Shown: positions 7,406-15,367 of the stretch, one piece after another
Layout: each line of letters begins with the position of its first letter
Position numbering within the stretch: the first letter of the stretch is position 1
NCBI GenBank assembly: GCA_937934305.1
Contig: CALHAG010000021.1
Coordinates: 1-34,563 of the forward strand
Direction: 5' to 3'
Length of the DNA stretch: 34,563 nucleotides
DNA from: Candidatus Caldarchaeum subterraneum
Lineage (GTDB): Archaea > Thermoproteota > Nitrososphaeria_A > Caldarchaeales > Caldarchaeaceae
Notes under the pieces: model-generated
Told to the model about the DNA's origin: nothing
What the model saw: the letters and a program-made list of their open reading frames with translations, nothing else
Database searches by the model: none
Made by a program: the position numbers and the translations under genes

Positions 7406-8532
7406 TGTTGTCAAATGGGGTTAGGGTTATACTCATCCTTGGGCTGGTATCGCTACTGGGAGATTTTGTCTATGAAGGCGGCCGCTCAGTTTTGCCTGAC
7501 TACATGCGTCAGCTTGGCATGAACGCGTTCACCGTGGGAGCTGCTCTTGGAGTTGCCGAGCTTGCGGGCTGGGCCGCGAGGCCGCTGGGCGGGCTACTGG
7601 CGGATAAAACCGGGAAATATTCTCTGATAGTTAAGACAGGTTACGCGGGTTTGATTGTCATCCCCTTGATGGGATTTGTTCCCGTCTGGTGGCTACTGGT
7701 TATACTTGCCTTTCTCGAGAGAGTGTTCAGAGGTATGCGTATTCCTGCGAGGGACGCTATGCTGGCGAGGATGCGTGGCGACGTAAAGGTTGGGAAAGCT
7801 TTTGGCCTGCATGAATTGTTGGACCAGGTCGGAGCAACCGGCGGCACACTTCTAGCCATAGCTGTGTTATCGTTTCTTCCAACCCCTTACGTCTACATGT
7901 CGCTCACCATACCCTACATACTGCTCCTCCTCACACTCAACTTTGTTCCAAGCCACATCGAGAAAGCCCGTGAAACAAGTGAGCTGAAACCCACACGAGG
8001 CGTGGTCGTCTTCTCCTTGGCGGCTGCGTTAAACACCGCGGGGCTGCTGCCGGTGCCGCTTCTCCTCTACATGATTTCCGTCACAGCTGGTTCGGGGTCA
8101 TGGCTCATACCCGCGGCATACACATTAGCGATGGTGGTCGACGCGGTCGCTGGCCTGTTTCTCGGCATGTTTTTCGACAGATGGGGCCTGAAGGTTGTAG
8201 CTTTAGTGATTCCCCTGTCTGTTTTGCCGACGGTTTTCATCTACTCGGACATATCTTTGCTGATGGTTTCCGCCTTCCTGCTGGGGGTTGTGATAGGTGC
8301 TCAGGAGTCGATTTTCAGAGCTATGGTGGCTGAGCTGGCTCAGGACAACGGGCTGGGCTCCGCCTACGCCTCGTATGGACTGGCTTTCGGGGTCGGAGCG
8401 GCTGTTGCCGGCGCTGTCTATGGCTACATGATTCAGACAAGCATGAGCATCTCGGAGCTTGTTCTATATGCGGTGGCTATGCAGGCGGGGTCAGCCGCCT
8501 TACTTTTCAAGACAGCTGAGCTGAGGAAATAG
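7405..8532 (+). CDS. Major facilitator superfamily transporter
   Basis: This 375-aa carrier has about 10-12 membrane segments. The loop after TM2, GGLLADKTGKYSLIVKTGY, is the MFS motif A (GxxxDxxGR-type) signature. The second half repeats a weaker copy, GLFLGMFFDRWGLKVVAL. The start is GTG 7405, overlapping the channel gene's TAG by one base; TTG 7408 is an alternative. The substrate cannot be read from the sequence. It is slightly short for the superfamily but has no visible break. The tight coupling to the channel gene suggests joint expression. Confidence 0.88.
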   Translation: MLSNGVRVILILGLVSLLGDFVYEGGRSVLPDYMRQLGMNAFTVGAALGVAELAGWAARPLGGLLADKTGKYSLIVKTGYAGLIVIPLMGFVPVWWLLVILAFLERVFRGMRIPARDAMLARMRGDVKVGKAFGLHELLDQVGATGGTLLAIAVLSFLPTPYVYMSLTIPYILLLLTLNFVPSHIEKARETSELKPTRGVVVFSLAAALNTAGLLPVPLLLYMISVTAGSGSWLIPAAYTLAMVVDAVAGLFLGMFFDRWGLKVVALVIPLSVLPTVFIYSDISLLMVSAFLLGVVIGAQESIFRAMVAELAQDNGLGSAYASYGLAFGVGAAVAGAVYGYMIQTSMSISELVLYAVAMQAGSAALLFKTAELRK

Positions 8533-8561
8533 TTATTTCGTGGAGCCGATTGATTCAGGGG

Positions 8562-9512
8562 ATGATAACTCTCCGAGACGTTTACCGTGCGAGGAAAATT
8601 GTTTCCAGGTATCTGAAGCCAACACCTCTACAATATTCTAAGAAGCTCTCAAAGGAGTTGGGGGCAGATGTTTATGTCAAGCTCGAGAACCTCAACCCCA
8701 CACACAGCTTCAAGGTCAGAGGCGGCCTCTATTACATGAGCCTGATGCATGACAAGGTGAAGGGCGTCGTCACAGCGTCCATGGGTAACCATGCACAGTC
8801 AATCGCCTACTCCGGCTCGCTCTATGGAGTTGAGACCACTATTGTGATGCCCAGCTGGGTCAATCCCCTGAAAAAAGATGCGGTTACGGAGCTTGGAGCG
8901 AAGGTCATCACCTATGGAGCATACTATGACGAGGCCGCGGCATATGCACAGCATTACGCTGAGGAACATGGGCTTGTTTTCGTTGACCCCATAAATGAGG
9001 TGAAGCTTTATCCAGGTGTTGCGACTATGCATCTCGAGGTCGTTGAGGAGCTTCCGACCGTGGAGACGGTGTTCAACCCGCTGGGAGGAGGGTCGGGCGC
9101 GATAGGCGCGGTCACAGTCTACAAATCCATCAACCCCTCGGTAAGGGTTTACGCCGTTCAAGCGGAAGGCGCGCCAGCCTTCTACCTGTCCTTCAAAAAA
9201 GGCGGTCTCCAATCCACAGACGGCGTCAAAACAATGGCCGAGGGCCTCGCCGTAGCTAAAGCCTATGACACACCTCTCCAGATACTCAAAAACAGGCTCG
9301 ACGACGTGGTTTTGGTGTCTGATGAGGAGATGGAGAAGGCTGTCGTGAAGCTCTACAACACAGTGAGACAGGTCGCCGAGCTGGCGGGCGCCGCCTCCAC
9401 CGCGGCCGCCTACAAATTTTCTGAAAAAATATCAGGGAAAACGGTTGTCCTCATGCTCACGGGCGGAAACATAGACCACAAAAGGTTCGCCGAAATATTG
9501 GCCAGACATTAG
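8562..9512 (+). CDS. Threonine/serine dehydratase-like PLP enzyme
   Basis: This 316-aa fold-type II PLP enzyme belongs to the threonine dehydratase/serine racemase family. The PLP lysine is K51 in SFKVRGG, SMGNHAQ (73-79) binds the substrate carboxylate, and GGGSGA is the phosphate loop. There is no C-terminal ACT/regulatory domain, so it is the short, catabolic-type form. It probably deaminates threonine and/or serine, which would supply 2-oxobutanoate to the branched-chain pathway in which ilvD (29415) acts. I prefer ATG 8562 because the protein then starts MITLRDVYRA, as the family does. An in-frame TTG at 8550 would add four residues. It lies about 30 nt after the MFS gene. Confidence 0.88.
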   Translation: MITLRDVYRARKIVSRYLKPTPLQYSKKLSKELGADVYVKLENLNPTHSFKVRGGLYYMSLMHDKVKGVVTASMGNHAQSIAYSGSLYGVETTIVMPSWVNPLKKDAVTELGAKVITYGAYYDEAAAYAQHYAEEHGLVFVDPINEVKLYPGVATMHLEVVEELPTVETVFNPLGGGSGAIGAVTVYKSINPSVRVYAVQAEGAPAFYLSFKKGGLQSTDGVKTMAEGLAVAKAYDTPLQILKNRLDDVVLVSDEEMEKAVVKLYNTVRQVAELAGAASTAAAYKFSEKISGKTVVLMLTGGNIDHKRFAEILARH

Positions 9513-9553
9513 CCTAAATACCGCGTGGAACCATTATATCCGGTGGCGGGACC

Positions 9554-9889
9554 ATGGGCAAGCGGAAAATTGTCTCCGAACCCGATGAACTGGACCAGTT
9601 GGTGGAGCCTGGCCCCGGCGATGTCTACGGCGTGGTTAGCAAGATGTATGGCTATGATAGGCTTTTGGTGGATTGTTCTGACGGTAAGCAGAGGGTTTGC
9701 CGAATACGTGGACAGCTAAAACGCCGTATCTGGATAAAGGAGGGGGACCTCGTCCTTGTTTCGCCGTGGGACTTTCAGAGAGACAGCAGAGGCGATGTAT
9801 GGTGGCGGTTCACACATAATCAAGCTCTCGAGCTAGCCAAAAAAGGCGTCATTCCAGATTTCTTGAAAGCAAAGCTCGGAGCGGCTTAG
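9554..9889 (+). CDS. eif1A: Translation initiation factor aIF-1A
   Basis: This is a 111-aa S1/IF1-type OB-fold protein, the archaeal counterpart of eIF1A, which binds the small ribosomal subunit A site during initiation. A basic, flexible N terminus (MGKRK) is followed by the OB fold, with CRIRGQLKRRIWIKEGDLVLVSPWDF as its diagnostic centre (about 49-74). The C-terminal helix (HNQALELAKKG) is also present. The length is normal. The ATG is preceded by a G-rich GGTGGCGGG and a TATA-like TAAATACC about 36 nt upstream. It overlaps the convergent GTPase gene by 4 nt. Confidence 0.95.
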   Translation: MGKRKIVSEPDELDQLVEPGPGDVYGVVSKMYGYDRLLVDCSDGKQRVCRIRGQLKRRIWIKEGDLVLVSPWDFQRDSRGDVWWRFTHNQALELAKKGVIPDFLKAKLGAA

Positions 9890-11466
9890 CTCGTTTCCAG
9901 AATCTTTGTCACAACACCTATGCCTTTTGTCTTCCCCTCTCTGAAAACAAACTTGTCACCGGGCTGTATGTAGAAGGGTCTATACTTGAACCTCATCTCC
10001 ACCCTGCCCGATTCTCCTGCCTTAAGGTAGGGCTTGTCAAGTAGCTTAACACGCGTCGTCGAGGCGATTGTGTGGATGTGGACAATCGGCTCATAGCCTG
10101 TGCTAATTCTAGTCGGATGTGAGAGAACTGTGACCTCTGCCTCGAAAGACCAGACACTCACGGGGTTGAGACTTGGCTCACAGATAATCATCCCTCTCTC
10201 GAGAAGCTCTTCTCTCACACCCTTGACCGCGACACCCACGATATACCCCGGCTCAGCCTCCGCCAACCGTGTATAATGCATCTCAATACTCCGAGCACGC
10301 ACAGGAACATACACACCTTTCCTAGTGGGCCCAATGAGAAGCTCGGCCCCCGGTGTCAAACTCCCCTGCCTAACAGAGCCGGAGACAACATTCCCCACAC
10401 CCTCGACATTATACACCCTGTCAATATAGAGCAGGAACGGAAGCTCTCTATTCTTAGTCCTCGGCGGCAGCCTCCTAAGCAGATGATAAACAAGGTCGTA
10501 TCCCTGCCGTGTCACAGAGGAGATTTTTAACACAGGGACAACCACCGAGACCTTGTCGACGAGCAGCTCCACATCGTTAACCGAATTGACTATGAAAGGT
10601 ATCCGCCCCACGCGTTTGAGCAGTGTAGCAATCTCTGACTCGGCGGCCTCCACCCTGCTAGCGGGAACTTTATCGATCTTTGTTATCAGTATGATGACCG
10701 GAATATCCATCGCAAGCATGATGCCTAGATGTTCGCGGGTGATGTGAGTGGGACCGTCATCGGCGGCCACCACTAAGAATCCGTAGTCGATTTCTTGGCC
10801 CAGTATGCCTCGGATGGTTGTCCTCAGCCAAGGTTCATGACCCACCGTGTCAACAAAACTCACGAGACGCTCCGACTCGCGGGTGACACGTATTCTCTCA
10901 GCTCTGTCAAGCGGGTTCTTCATCAAATTGGGCTCTGAGCCGCGGAAGCCTAGAACGATGAAATGAAGGTCGGCTGAAAGATTTCTCTCAACCTCGTGAG
11001 GCAAAGTGTCGAGGTAAAGCCATTTCTGACCGTCATCCCTCTCGCCTGTGATCAGGCATGCGAGGAAGGTGGATTTCCCGTGGTTAACATGACCGGCGAC
11101 TGAGACTACTAGATGGTCAACGCTCGGCCTTGTCTGTGTAGTGATGATGACTCGTGCAATCAAGCCTCCGTTTGAGTCAAACTTCTCAACCCTGTCTATC
11201 GCAGCCCCACACTCAGAGGCAACCTGCTTCAAGACGCTGAGGCTTTCTTCAAGCTCAATCTCCGATATTCCAGACGCTGTCCCATCATCTCTGACCCCTA
11301 GAATGTATACAGCTGTTCCGCCGCCGTTCTCAAGCCGATACTTCATCTGGCTCGCAAGCTTCTGCCTCTTCTCCGTCCTCAGATGAATCTCGGGGATAAG
11401 CTTCTCCTTAAACTCAATATGCATCTTCTCGATAGAGGGGATGGTGAACCTCCGGTTCCCAGCCAT
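9886..11466 (-). CDS. GTPBP1-like translational-type GTPase
   Basis: This is a 526-aa GTPase of the EF-Tu/eEF1A superfamily, closest in layout to GTPBP1/2-type archaeal proteins. After an N-terminal region of about 115 residues come G1 GHVNHGKST (125-133), G3 DTVGH (206-210) and G4 TKID (262-265). Two beta-barrel domains follow, with VEGVGNVVSGSV and the closing barrel ending YIQPGDKFVFREGKTKGIGVV. GTPBP1 relatives act in mRNA surveillance or ribosome rescue in eukaryotes; the archaeal role is not established. The ATG at 11466 overlaps the TGA of the upstream RAM gene (TGATG), so the two are coupled. A TTG at 11469 would add one residue. Confidence 0.88.
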   Translation of the reverse strand: MAGNRRFTIPSIEKMHIEFKEKLIPEIHLRTEKRQKLASQMKYRLENGGGTAVYILGVRDDGTASGISEIELEESLSVLKQVASECGAAIDRVEKFDSNGGLIARVIITTQTRPSVDHLVVSVAGHVNHGKSTFLACLITGERDDGQKWLYLDTLPHEVERNLSADLHFIVLGFRGSEPNLMKNPLDRAERIRVTRESERLVSFVDTVGHEPWLRTTIRGILGQEIDYGFLVVAADDGPTHITREHLGIMLAMDIPVIILITKIDKVPASRVEAAESEIATLLKRVGRIPFIVNSVNDVELLVDKVSVVVPVLKISSVTRQGYDLVYHLLRRLPPRTKNRELPFLLYIDRVYNVEGVGNVVSGSVRQGSLTPGAELLIGPTRKGVYVPVRARSIEMHYTRLAEAEPGYIVGVAVKGVREELLERGMIICEPSLNPVSVWSFEAEVTVLSHPTRISTGYEPIVHIHTIASTTRVKLLDKPYLKAGESGRVEMRFKYRPFYIQPGDKFVFREGKTKGIGVVTKILETS

Positions 11467-11696
11467 CAATGCATCACTATCAAGGAAATAACTGAAGTGA
11501 TGTTTTCAATCTTCTTGACACGGTTGTTGACAACCTGTTTCAACGCATCCAACGAGTCTGCTTCAATTTTCACAACCATGTCATAAACGCCGTATACTCT
11601 CTGGGCGTCCCTAACCTCCTTAATCGCGCGGAGCTGGCTGAGCACCTCCTCCTCCCTCCCGGGCCTAACGTTTAGAAGCATAAAAGCAAGAGCCAT
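11466..11696 (-). CDS. Stand-alone Lrp/AsnC effector-binding (RAM) domain protein, copy 1
   Basis: This 76-aa protein consists of a single RAM domain, the ligand-sensing and oligomerisation half of Lrp/AsnC regulators, without the DNA-binding helix-turn-helix. The pattern is that of the family: a first strand (ALAFMLLNVRPG), a helix, then VYGVYDMVVKIEADS and a closing strand. It probably binds an amino acid and may pair with full-length Lrp proteins or its neighbours (inference). It has its own TATA-like ATTTTTATAG about 36 nt before the ATG and is coupled to the GTPBP1-like gene by a 1-base overlap. Confidence 0.85.
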   Translation of the reverse strand: MALAFMLLNVRPGREEEVLSQLRAIKEVRDAQRVYGVYDMVVKIEADSLDALKQVVNNRVKKIENITSVISLIVMH

Positions 11697-11746
11697 CGGC
11701 TCGCCCAGTCTCTTAGCGCTCAGCCGCTATAAAAATCTGAAAAAAA

Positions 11747-12109
11747 TTACCTAAACCTGTATCCGCAGTAGGAGCAAACAAGCGCGTCTACTTCGTTGAG
11801 GGCTCTGCAGCTGGGGCAGTGAAAAGAAGTGACAAGCTTAATCTCCTCCTTTTTATGGGTCACCGGCTCCTCCGTCGGAGAAGGCATGCATACCAGGGTC
11901 TCTACCTTTACGACGTTGGGCTGCTTAGCCAAGATTTCATACACCCTTTGAGAGAGCTGTTCAACGTTGTCTGCGGAGACGAATAGCACAGCGTCAAACC
12001 TGCCGAAAACGCTGTGGGCTGATACAACTCCCGGCATAGACCTGAGTGCGACTATTTGATGGCTTGTGCCCGGTTGTGTTCGTATCAAAACGTAGGCGAA
12101 TACCTTCAT
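11747..12109 (-). CDS. RAM-domain protein with C-terminal zinc ribbon, copy 2
   Basis: This is a 120-aa protein. Residues 1-75 are a RAM domain (FAYVLIRTQPG, then VFGRFDAVLFVSADN). A charged linker of about 20 residues leads to a zinc ribbon with CPSC and CSYC knuckles near the C terminus. The ribbon could contact nucleic acid or another protein, giving an output that the plain RAM domain lacks (inference). Its ATG overlaps the TGA of copy 3 (TGATG). It is in the glnA operon by spacing. I know RAM-only proteins in archaea, but the zinc-ribbon fusion is less familiar to me. Confidence 0.85.
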   Translation of the reverse strand: MKVFAYVLIRTQPGTSHQIVALRSMPGVVSAHSVFGRFDAVLFVSADNVEQLSQRVYEILAKQPNVVKVETLVCMPSPTEEPVTHKKEEIKLVTSFHCPSCRALNEVDALVCSYCGYRFR

Positions 12110-12360
12110 CAGCCGTTCCCGCTGAACATCACTAAACAGGTCTCTGTTCGAACCACGTTGGGGATTTTTTCGATGACCTTGTAGAGCACCTGAGACAGTG
12201 TTTTCAAATCCTCGACTTCGAGGGTGATGATGGCGTCATATCTTCCGAAGACCGAGTCAGCTGCCACAACGCCTTTTATCGCGGAGGCCTCCTTCAGAAA
12301 CCTCACTATGTCCTCTGATGTTCCGGGCTTTGCTGAAACCAAAACATATGCCTTGACCAT
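12109..12360 (-). CDS. Stand-alone Lrp/AsnC effector-binding (RAM) domain protein, copy 3
   Basis: This 83-aa single RAM domain (AYVLVSAKPG, then VFGRYDAIITLEVED) has no helix-turn-helix. It begins 6 nt after the glnA stop, and a GAGGG Shine-Dalgarno overlaps the end of glnA, so it is surely in the glnA message. The position suggests that it senses glutamine or another amino acid linked to nitrogen status, but the ligand is not readable. It is more similar by eye to copy 2 than to copy 1. Confidence 0.87.
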   Translation of the reverse strand: MVKAYVLVSAKPGTSEDIVRFLKEASAIKGVVAADSVFGRYDAIITLEVEDLKTLSQVLYKVIEKIPNVVRTETCLVMFSGNG

Positions 12361-12366
12361 GTTCCC

Positions 12367-13791
12367 TCACACGTCGAAGTAGAGGTAGAACTCGTAGGGA
12401 TGAGGCTTTGTGGCTACGTCTATGAATGTCTTGAGCTGCAGCTCTGTGTAAACATCTATCAAATCCTCGGTGAACACAGGCTTAAGAAACTCATGGTCGC
12501 TTAACAACTCTTCAACAGCTTCTCGAAGCGAGCCGGGAAGCTCCCGTATCCCAAGCTGCTTTCTCCTCTCGGGGCTGAGCTTGTAAATATCCTCGTTAAC
12601 AGGGTCGCCGGGGTCAATCTTCTTCTTTATTCCATCGATGCCTGCGGCGGCCATCGCGGCGAAGCAGAGGTAGGGGTTTGCTGATGGGTCGGGAGTCCTA
12701 AACTCTATCCTTTTTGACTTCATCGAGGCACGGCCTCTGTAGTAAACGGGTATGCGTATGTTTGCGGACCTGTTTGACCTACTCCACGCTATGAAGACCG
12801 GGGCCTCGTATCCGGGGACAAGCCTCCTGTAGGAGTTTGTTGTCGGGTTGGTTATGGCTGTCAACGCTCGGCTGTGCTCGAGAAGTCCTCCGACAAAGTA
12901 TCTCCCCAGCTGGCTAAGCTCCGCATACTCGTCGTTTTCATCGTAGAAGAGGTTTACGCCGTTTTTCCAGAGGCTTACGTGGACATGCATGCCCGAGGCG
13001 TTGTCTCCGAAAATGGGCTTAGGCATGAAGGTGGCCACCATGCCGAGGTTGTTTGCGACAACACGTGCCACATACTTGTATGTCTGGGCCTTGTCAGCCA
13101 TCTTGGTTAAGGTGTCGAACCTCATGTCTATCTCGCACTGGCCCGCCGTAGCAACCTCATGGTGATGCGCGTCAACTTCGATGTTGAAGTAGTCAGTCAA
13201 GACTCTGCAGACCTCGTTCCTATACTCCATCAAGCTGTCCTGCGGAGGCACTGGATAGTATCCTTCCTTGAACCTGATTGGGTGCTGTGTTCCTCCTGAG
13301 TTCCAAGCGGCTTCTCTTGACTCTATCTTGTAGCTGACGCCTTCAAAGGGTGATTTCACATCCCAGTGAACCTTGTCGAAGACGAAGAACTCTATCTCCG
13401 GGCCCCAATAGGATGTGTCATAGCCCTGCGCCCTAATGTATTCCTCTGCTTTCTGAGCCACGTATCGGGGGTCTCTGCTGAACCTTCCACTTCCAAAGCC
13501 TCGGTACACGTCGCAGATCATCCGAGCTGTTTTGTTGGGTCCGTTGCTCCATGGAAGGATTGCGAAGGTGCTTGGGTCGGGTTTTAGAACCATGTCGGAT
13601 TCATGTATGTCTGCGAACCCTCGCAGCGAGGAGCCGTCGAGCTTCGCAACACCTTCTCGCAATGTGTCCTCAGAAAGGTACTGAGATGTGATTGTGACGT
13701 GGTGAAGCTTTCCTGGTAGGTCAGTCAACTGCAGGTCTATGAACCGGACGCCGCTCTCCTGTATGTGTTCCAATGTTTTGTTCAAGTCCAT
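12367..13791 (-). CDS. glnA: Glutamine synthetase, type I
   Basis: This 474-aa enzyme makes glutamine from glutamate, ammonia and ATP in the cytoplasm as a dodecamer. Signatures seen are GPEIEFFVF, the ATP-binding GMHVHVSLWK, NPTTNSYRRLVPG and the C-terminal substrate segment ending EFRTPDPSANPYL. A Tyr in NEDIYKLSPE stands where adenylylated enzymes have NLYDLPPE. Nothing here shows that modification occurs. I choose ATG 13791 because GAGGTGA lies 8 nt before it. A GTG at 13803 would add four residues but would use up the Shine-Dalgarno. It heads an operon with two RAM proteins. Confidence 0.97.
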   Translation of the reverse strand: MDLNKTLEHIQESGVRFIDLQLTDLPGKLHHVTITSQYLSEDTLREGVAKLDGSSLRGFADIHESDMVLKPDPSTFAILPWSNGPNKTARMICDVYRGFGSGRFSRDPRYVAQKAEEYIRAQGYDTSYWGPEIEFFVFDKVHWDVKSPFEGVSYKIESREAAWNSGGTQHPIRFKEGYYPVPPQDSLMEYRNEVCRVLTDYFNIEVDAHHHEVATAGQCEIDMRFDTLTKMADKAQTYKYVARVVANNLGMVATFMPKPIFGDNASGMHVHVSLWKNGVNLFYDENDEYAELSQLGRYFVGGLLEHSRALTAITNPTTNSYRRLVPGYEAPVFIAWSRSNRSANIRIPVYYRGRASMKSKRIEFRTPDPSANPYLCFAAMAAAGIDGIKKKIDPGDPVNEDIYKLSPERRKQLGIRELPGSLREAVEELLSDHEFLKPVFTEDLIDVYTELQLKTFIDVATKPHPYEFYLYFDV

Positions 13792-13834
13792 TATCTTGCT
13801 CACCTCTCAACAAGTCTCATGTAAACAAAGAGCC

Positions 13835-13843
13835 AATATTTAA
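13835..13843 (-). promoter_or_regulatory. glnA promoter (TATA box)
   Basis: TTAAATATT on the minus strand lies about 48 nt before the glnA ATG. Transcription would start about 20 nt before the start codon. This leaves room for the GAGGTGA Shine-Dalgarno, so glnA has a short leader, unlike most first genes here. Confidence 0.55.
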
Positions 13844-13915
13844 TGGTATATTTTGTCGAATGGCCTGTGAAATTGTATTTTTTCGTCGTTTTGCCGATTA
13901 CATCGTAAAGTCACG

Positions 13916-13925
13916 TTTTTTAATA
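13916..13925 (+). promoter_or_regulatory. TATA box of the CtaA-like gene
   Basis: TTTTTAATAA is centred about 25 nt before the ATG at 13945, which fits a leaderless message. It lies back to back with the glnA promoter in the 153-bp divergent gap. The rest of the gap is AT-rich and holds no ORF I would support. Confidence 0.5.
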
Positions 13926-13944
13926 AGGTGAAAATGGCAAAAGC

Positions 13945-14298
13945 ATGAGACCCGCCCCTCTGCTTCTAGTTTTGGTTCTTTCTCTTTGGCAGCTTGCTCA
14001 GGGCTTGGCGATGCGGTTTGAGGTTGTTGAGCCTGACATGGTTCGTCCTATTCATATTGGGGTGGGCGCATTGACGGCACTCATACTGCTTGGACTTCTC
14101 AGGTCTGCGAGAAAGCAGGGTGAACGCATCGGCTCGGACCTCGCTTTCGTATTTCTTTTGATAATTTTCCAGGGTTTGGCTGGGCTTTTTATCCTCGCCG
14201 AAGTCTCGTTAGCGGCAATAATCCATCTTGTGCTATCTTTCTTTGTCGTTGGGTCGGTGGCCGCCGCCTTGATTTTAGCCGCGTCCGAAACCGGCTAA
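13945..14298 (+). CDS. Small four-TM membrane protein, possibly half-size CtaA-like
   Basis: This 117-aa protein has four membrane helices and two membrane histidines, H37 (RPIHIGVGAL) and H94 (AAIIHLVLSFF). The second half, IIFQGLAGLFIL followed by AIIHLVLSF, resembles the Q-G-x-x-x ... LH pattern of haem A synthase (CtaA/COX15). Half-length CtaA proteins are known in some archaea, but this one is shorter still. Haem A synthesis is therefore a guess. It could equally be another small haem- or quinone-linked membrane protein. The ATG is leaderless by the TATA spacing. The stop codon overlaps that of the convergent VKOR gene. Confidence 0.55.
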   Translation: MRPAPLLLVLVLSLWQLAQGLAMRFEVVEPDMVRPIHIGVGALTALILLGLLRSARKQGERIGSDLAFVFLLIIFQGLAGLFILAEVSLAAIIHLVLSFFVVGSVAAALILAASETG

Positions 14299-14687
14299 CT
14301 TTTAAACTGATAGAAGGACAACGCCGCCACAGCAATCGCTAAGACATGAGCGGCAGTGCATAGGATGCAGACCGCTCCGATAAGCACAAGCTCAACATAT
14401 GTGAGCACGCCAACAGCAGCTACGCCGATAACCGCCCACCCCAGCGCAAGCTTCGCAAACCGTTTACCGTTGCTTGCGAGCATAGATAAAGACGCCGCTA
14501 TTGCGAACCACACAACGCCGTAGAACGCGGTCGGAACTCCGAGAAATTTTGCATACGCGCTAGAGAGCACTGTATCACATGAAAGGAAGCTGGATATTTC
14601 ACAGAACGGGGGCGGAGGCAGAAGAGTTAGGTATATGCTTAGGAAAAGCCCTGAAATCGATACCGCGAATATGAGATATGGAATCAT
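14295..14687 (-). CDS. VKOR-family membrane protein for disulfide formation
   Basis: This 130-aa protein has four to five membrane helices of the vitamin K epoxide reductase family. The loop cysteines are C29 and C37 (CEISSFLSCDTV) and the quinone-side pair is CILC (107-110). The conserved FLGVPTAFYG follows the loop. In prokaryotes VKOR replaces DsbB: it reoxidises an extracytoplasmic thioredoxin-like partner and passes electrons to quinone. The ATG overlaps the stop of the thioredoxin-like gene (ATGA), and that protein is the obvious partner. Confidence 0.92.
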   Translation of the reverse strand: MIPYLIFAVSISGLFLSIYLTLLPPPPFCEISSFLSCDTVLSSAYAKFLGVPTAFYGVVWFAIAASLSMLASNGKRFAKLALGWAVIGVAAVGVLTYVELVLIGAVCILCTAAHVLAIAVAALSFYQFKS

Positions 14688-15286
14688 CCGAGTAGCCTGT
14701 CCAGCTCCCTTGCCAGGGCTTCGTAAGGCTGTTCGCCCTCGAGTTTCGCGGTTATTATGCCATTCCTGTTAACTATGACGTATGTGGGTGTTCCACGGAC
14801 ACCGTATTGGCGGAATATTTCTAGCTGCGGGTCGAAGCCCACGGGCCATGTCACGCGATAGTTTTTGATGAACTGTGCGGTTTTCTGTGCGTCGGTGTTG
14901 TATCCTCCCGCCACAGTTATGAACACGACGCCTTTTTCAGCGTAGGTTTGGTGAAGCCTCTCGACGATGGGCGCCATGTTTCGACAGTGGACACACCATT
15001 CATGGATGAAGTCGATGAAATAGATTTGCCCGGAGTCGGGCCTGAAAGTGACCTTCTCATTTTTCAACCCTGTTTCGTCGATGAGGTCTAGGCTGAAGGG
15101 GGCTGCTATGTCGCCTGTTTTAACCGTGTTTGTTTGCCCCGTGGTTGCAATTGTGGAGATACTCTGAGAGGGTGGTGTAGCAACTAGATACACGATGAAA
15201 ACAACCAGCAGAGCCGCCGGTAGGACCGCTAAATAGGTTGATAGATTACGTTTCTTCTTCACCTTCTTGGAAGGCATCTCGCTCAA
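14684..15286 (-). CDS. Membrane-anchored thioredoxin-like oxidoreductase (TlpA/DsbA role)
   Basis: This 200-aa protein has a short basic N terminus, one membrane anchor (about 19-36) and an extracytoplasmic thioredoxin fold. The active site is WCVHC (97-101) and the cis-proline loop is GTPT (165-168). The layout GDIAAPFSLDLID is of the TlpA/AhpC-TSA kind. With the downstream VKOR it forms a disulfide-bond pathway, the Trx protein oxidising substrates and VKOR recharging it. The start is TTG 15286, about 25 nt after TTAATAATT (15305-15313, minus). ATG 15277 is an alternative start that removes three residues. Confidence 0.9.
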   Translation of the reverse strand: MSEMPSKKVKKKRNLSTYLAVLPAALLVVFIVYLVATPPSQSISTIATTGQTNTVKTGDIAAPFSLDLIDETGLKNEKVTFRPDSGQIYFIDFIHEWCVHCRNMAPIVERLHQTYAEKGVVFITVAGGYNTDAQKTAQFIKNYRVTWPVGFDPQLEIFRQYGVRGTPTYVIVNRNGIITAKLEGEQPYEALARELDRLLG

Positions 15287-15367
15287 GCCTTCTCACCATA
15301 CACCAATTATTAACAATTTTTGGAAATCACTATCACAGTTATATTATTCGTCGCCGGCTCTCGGCTG

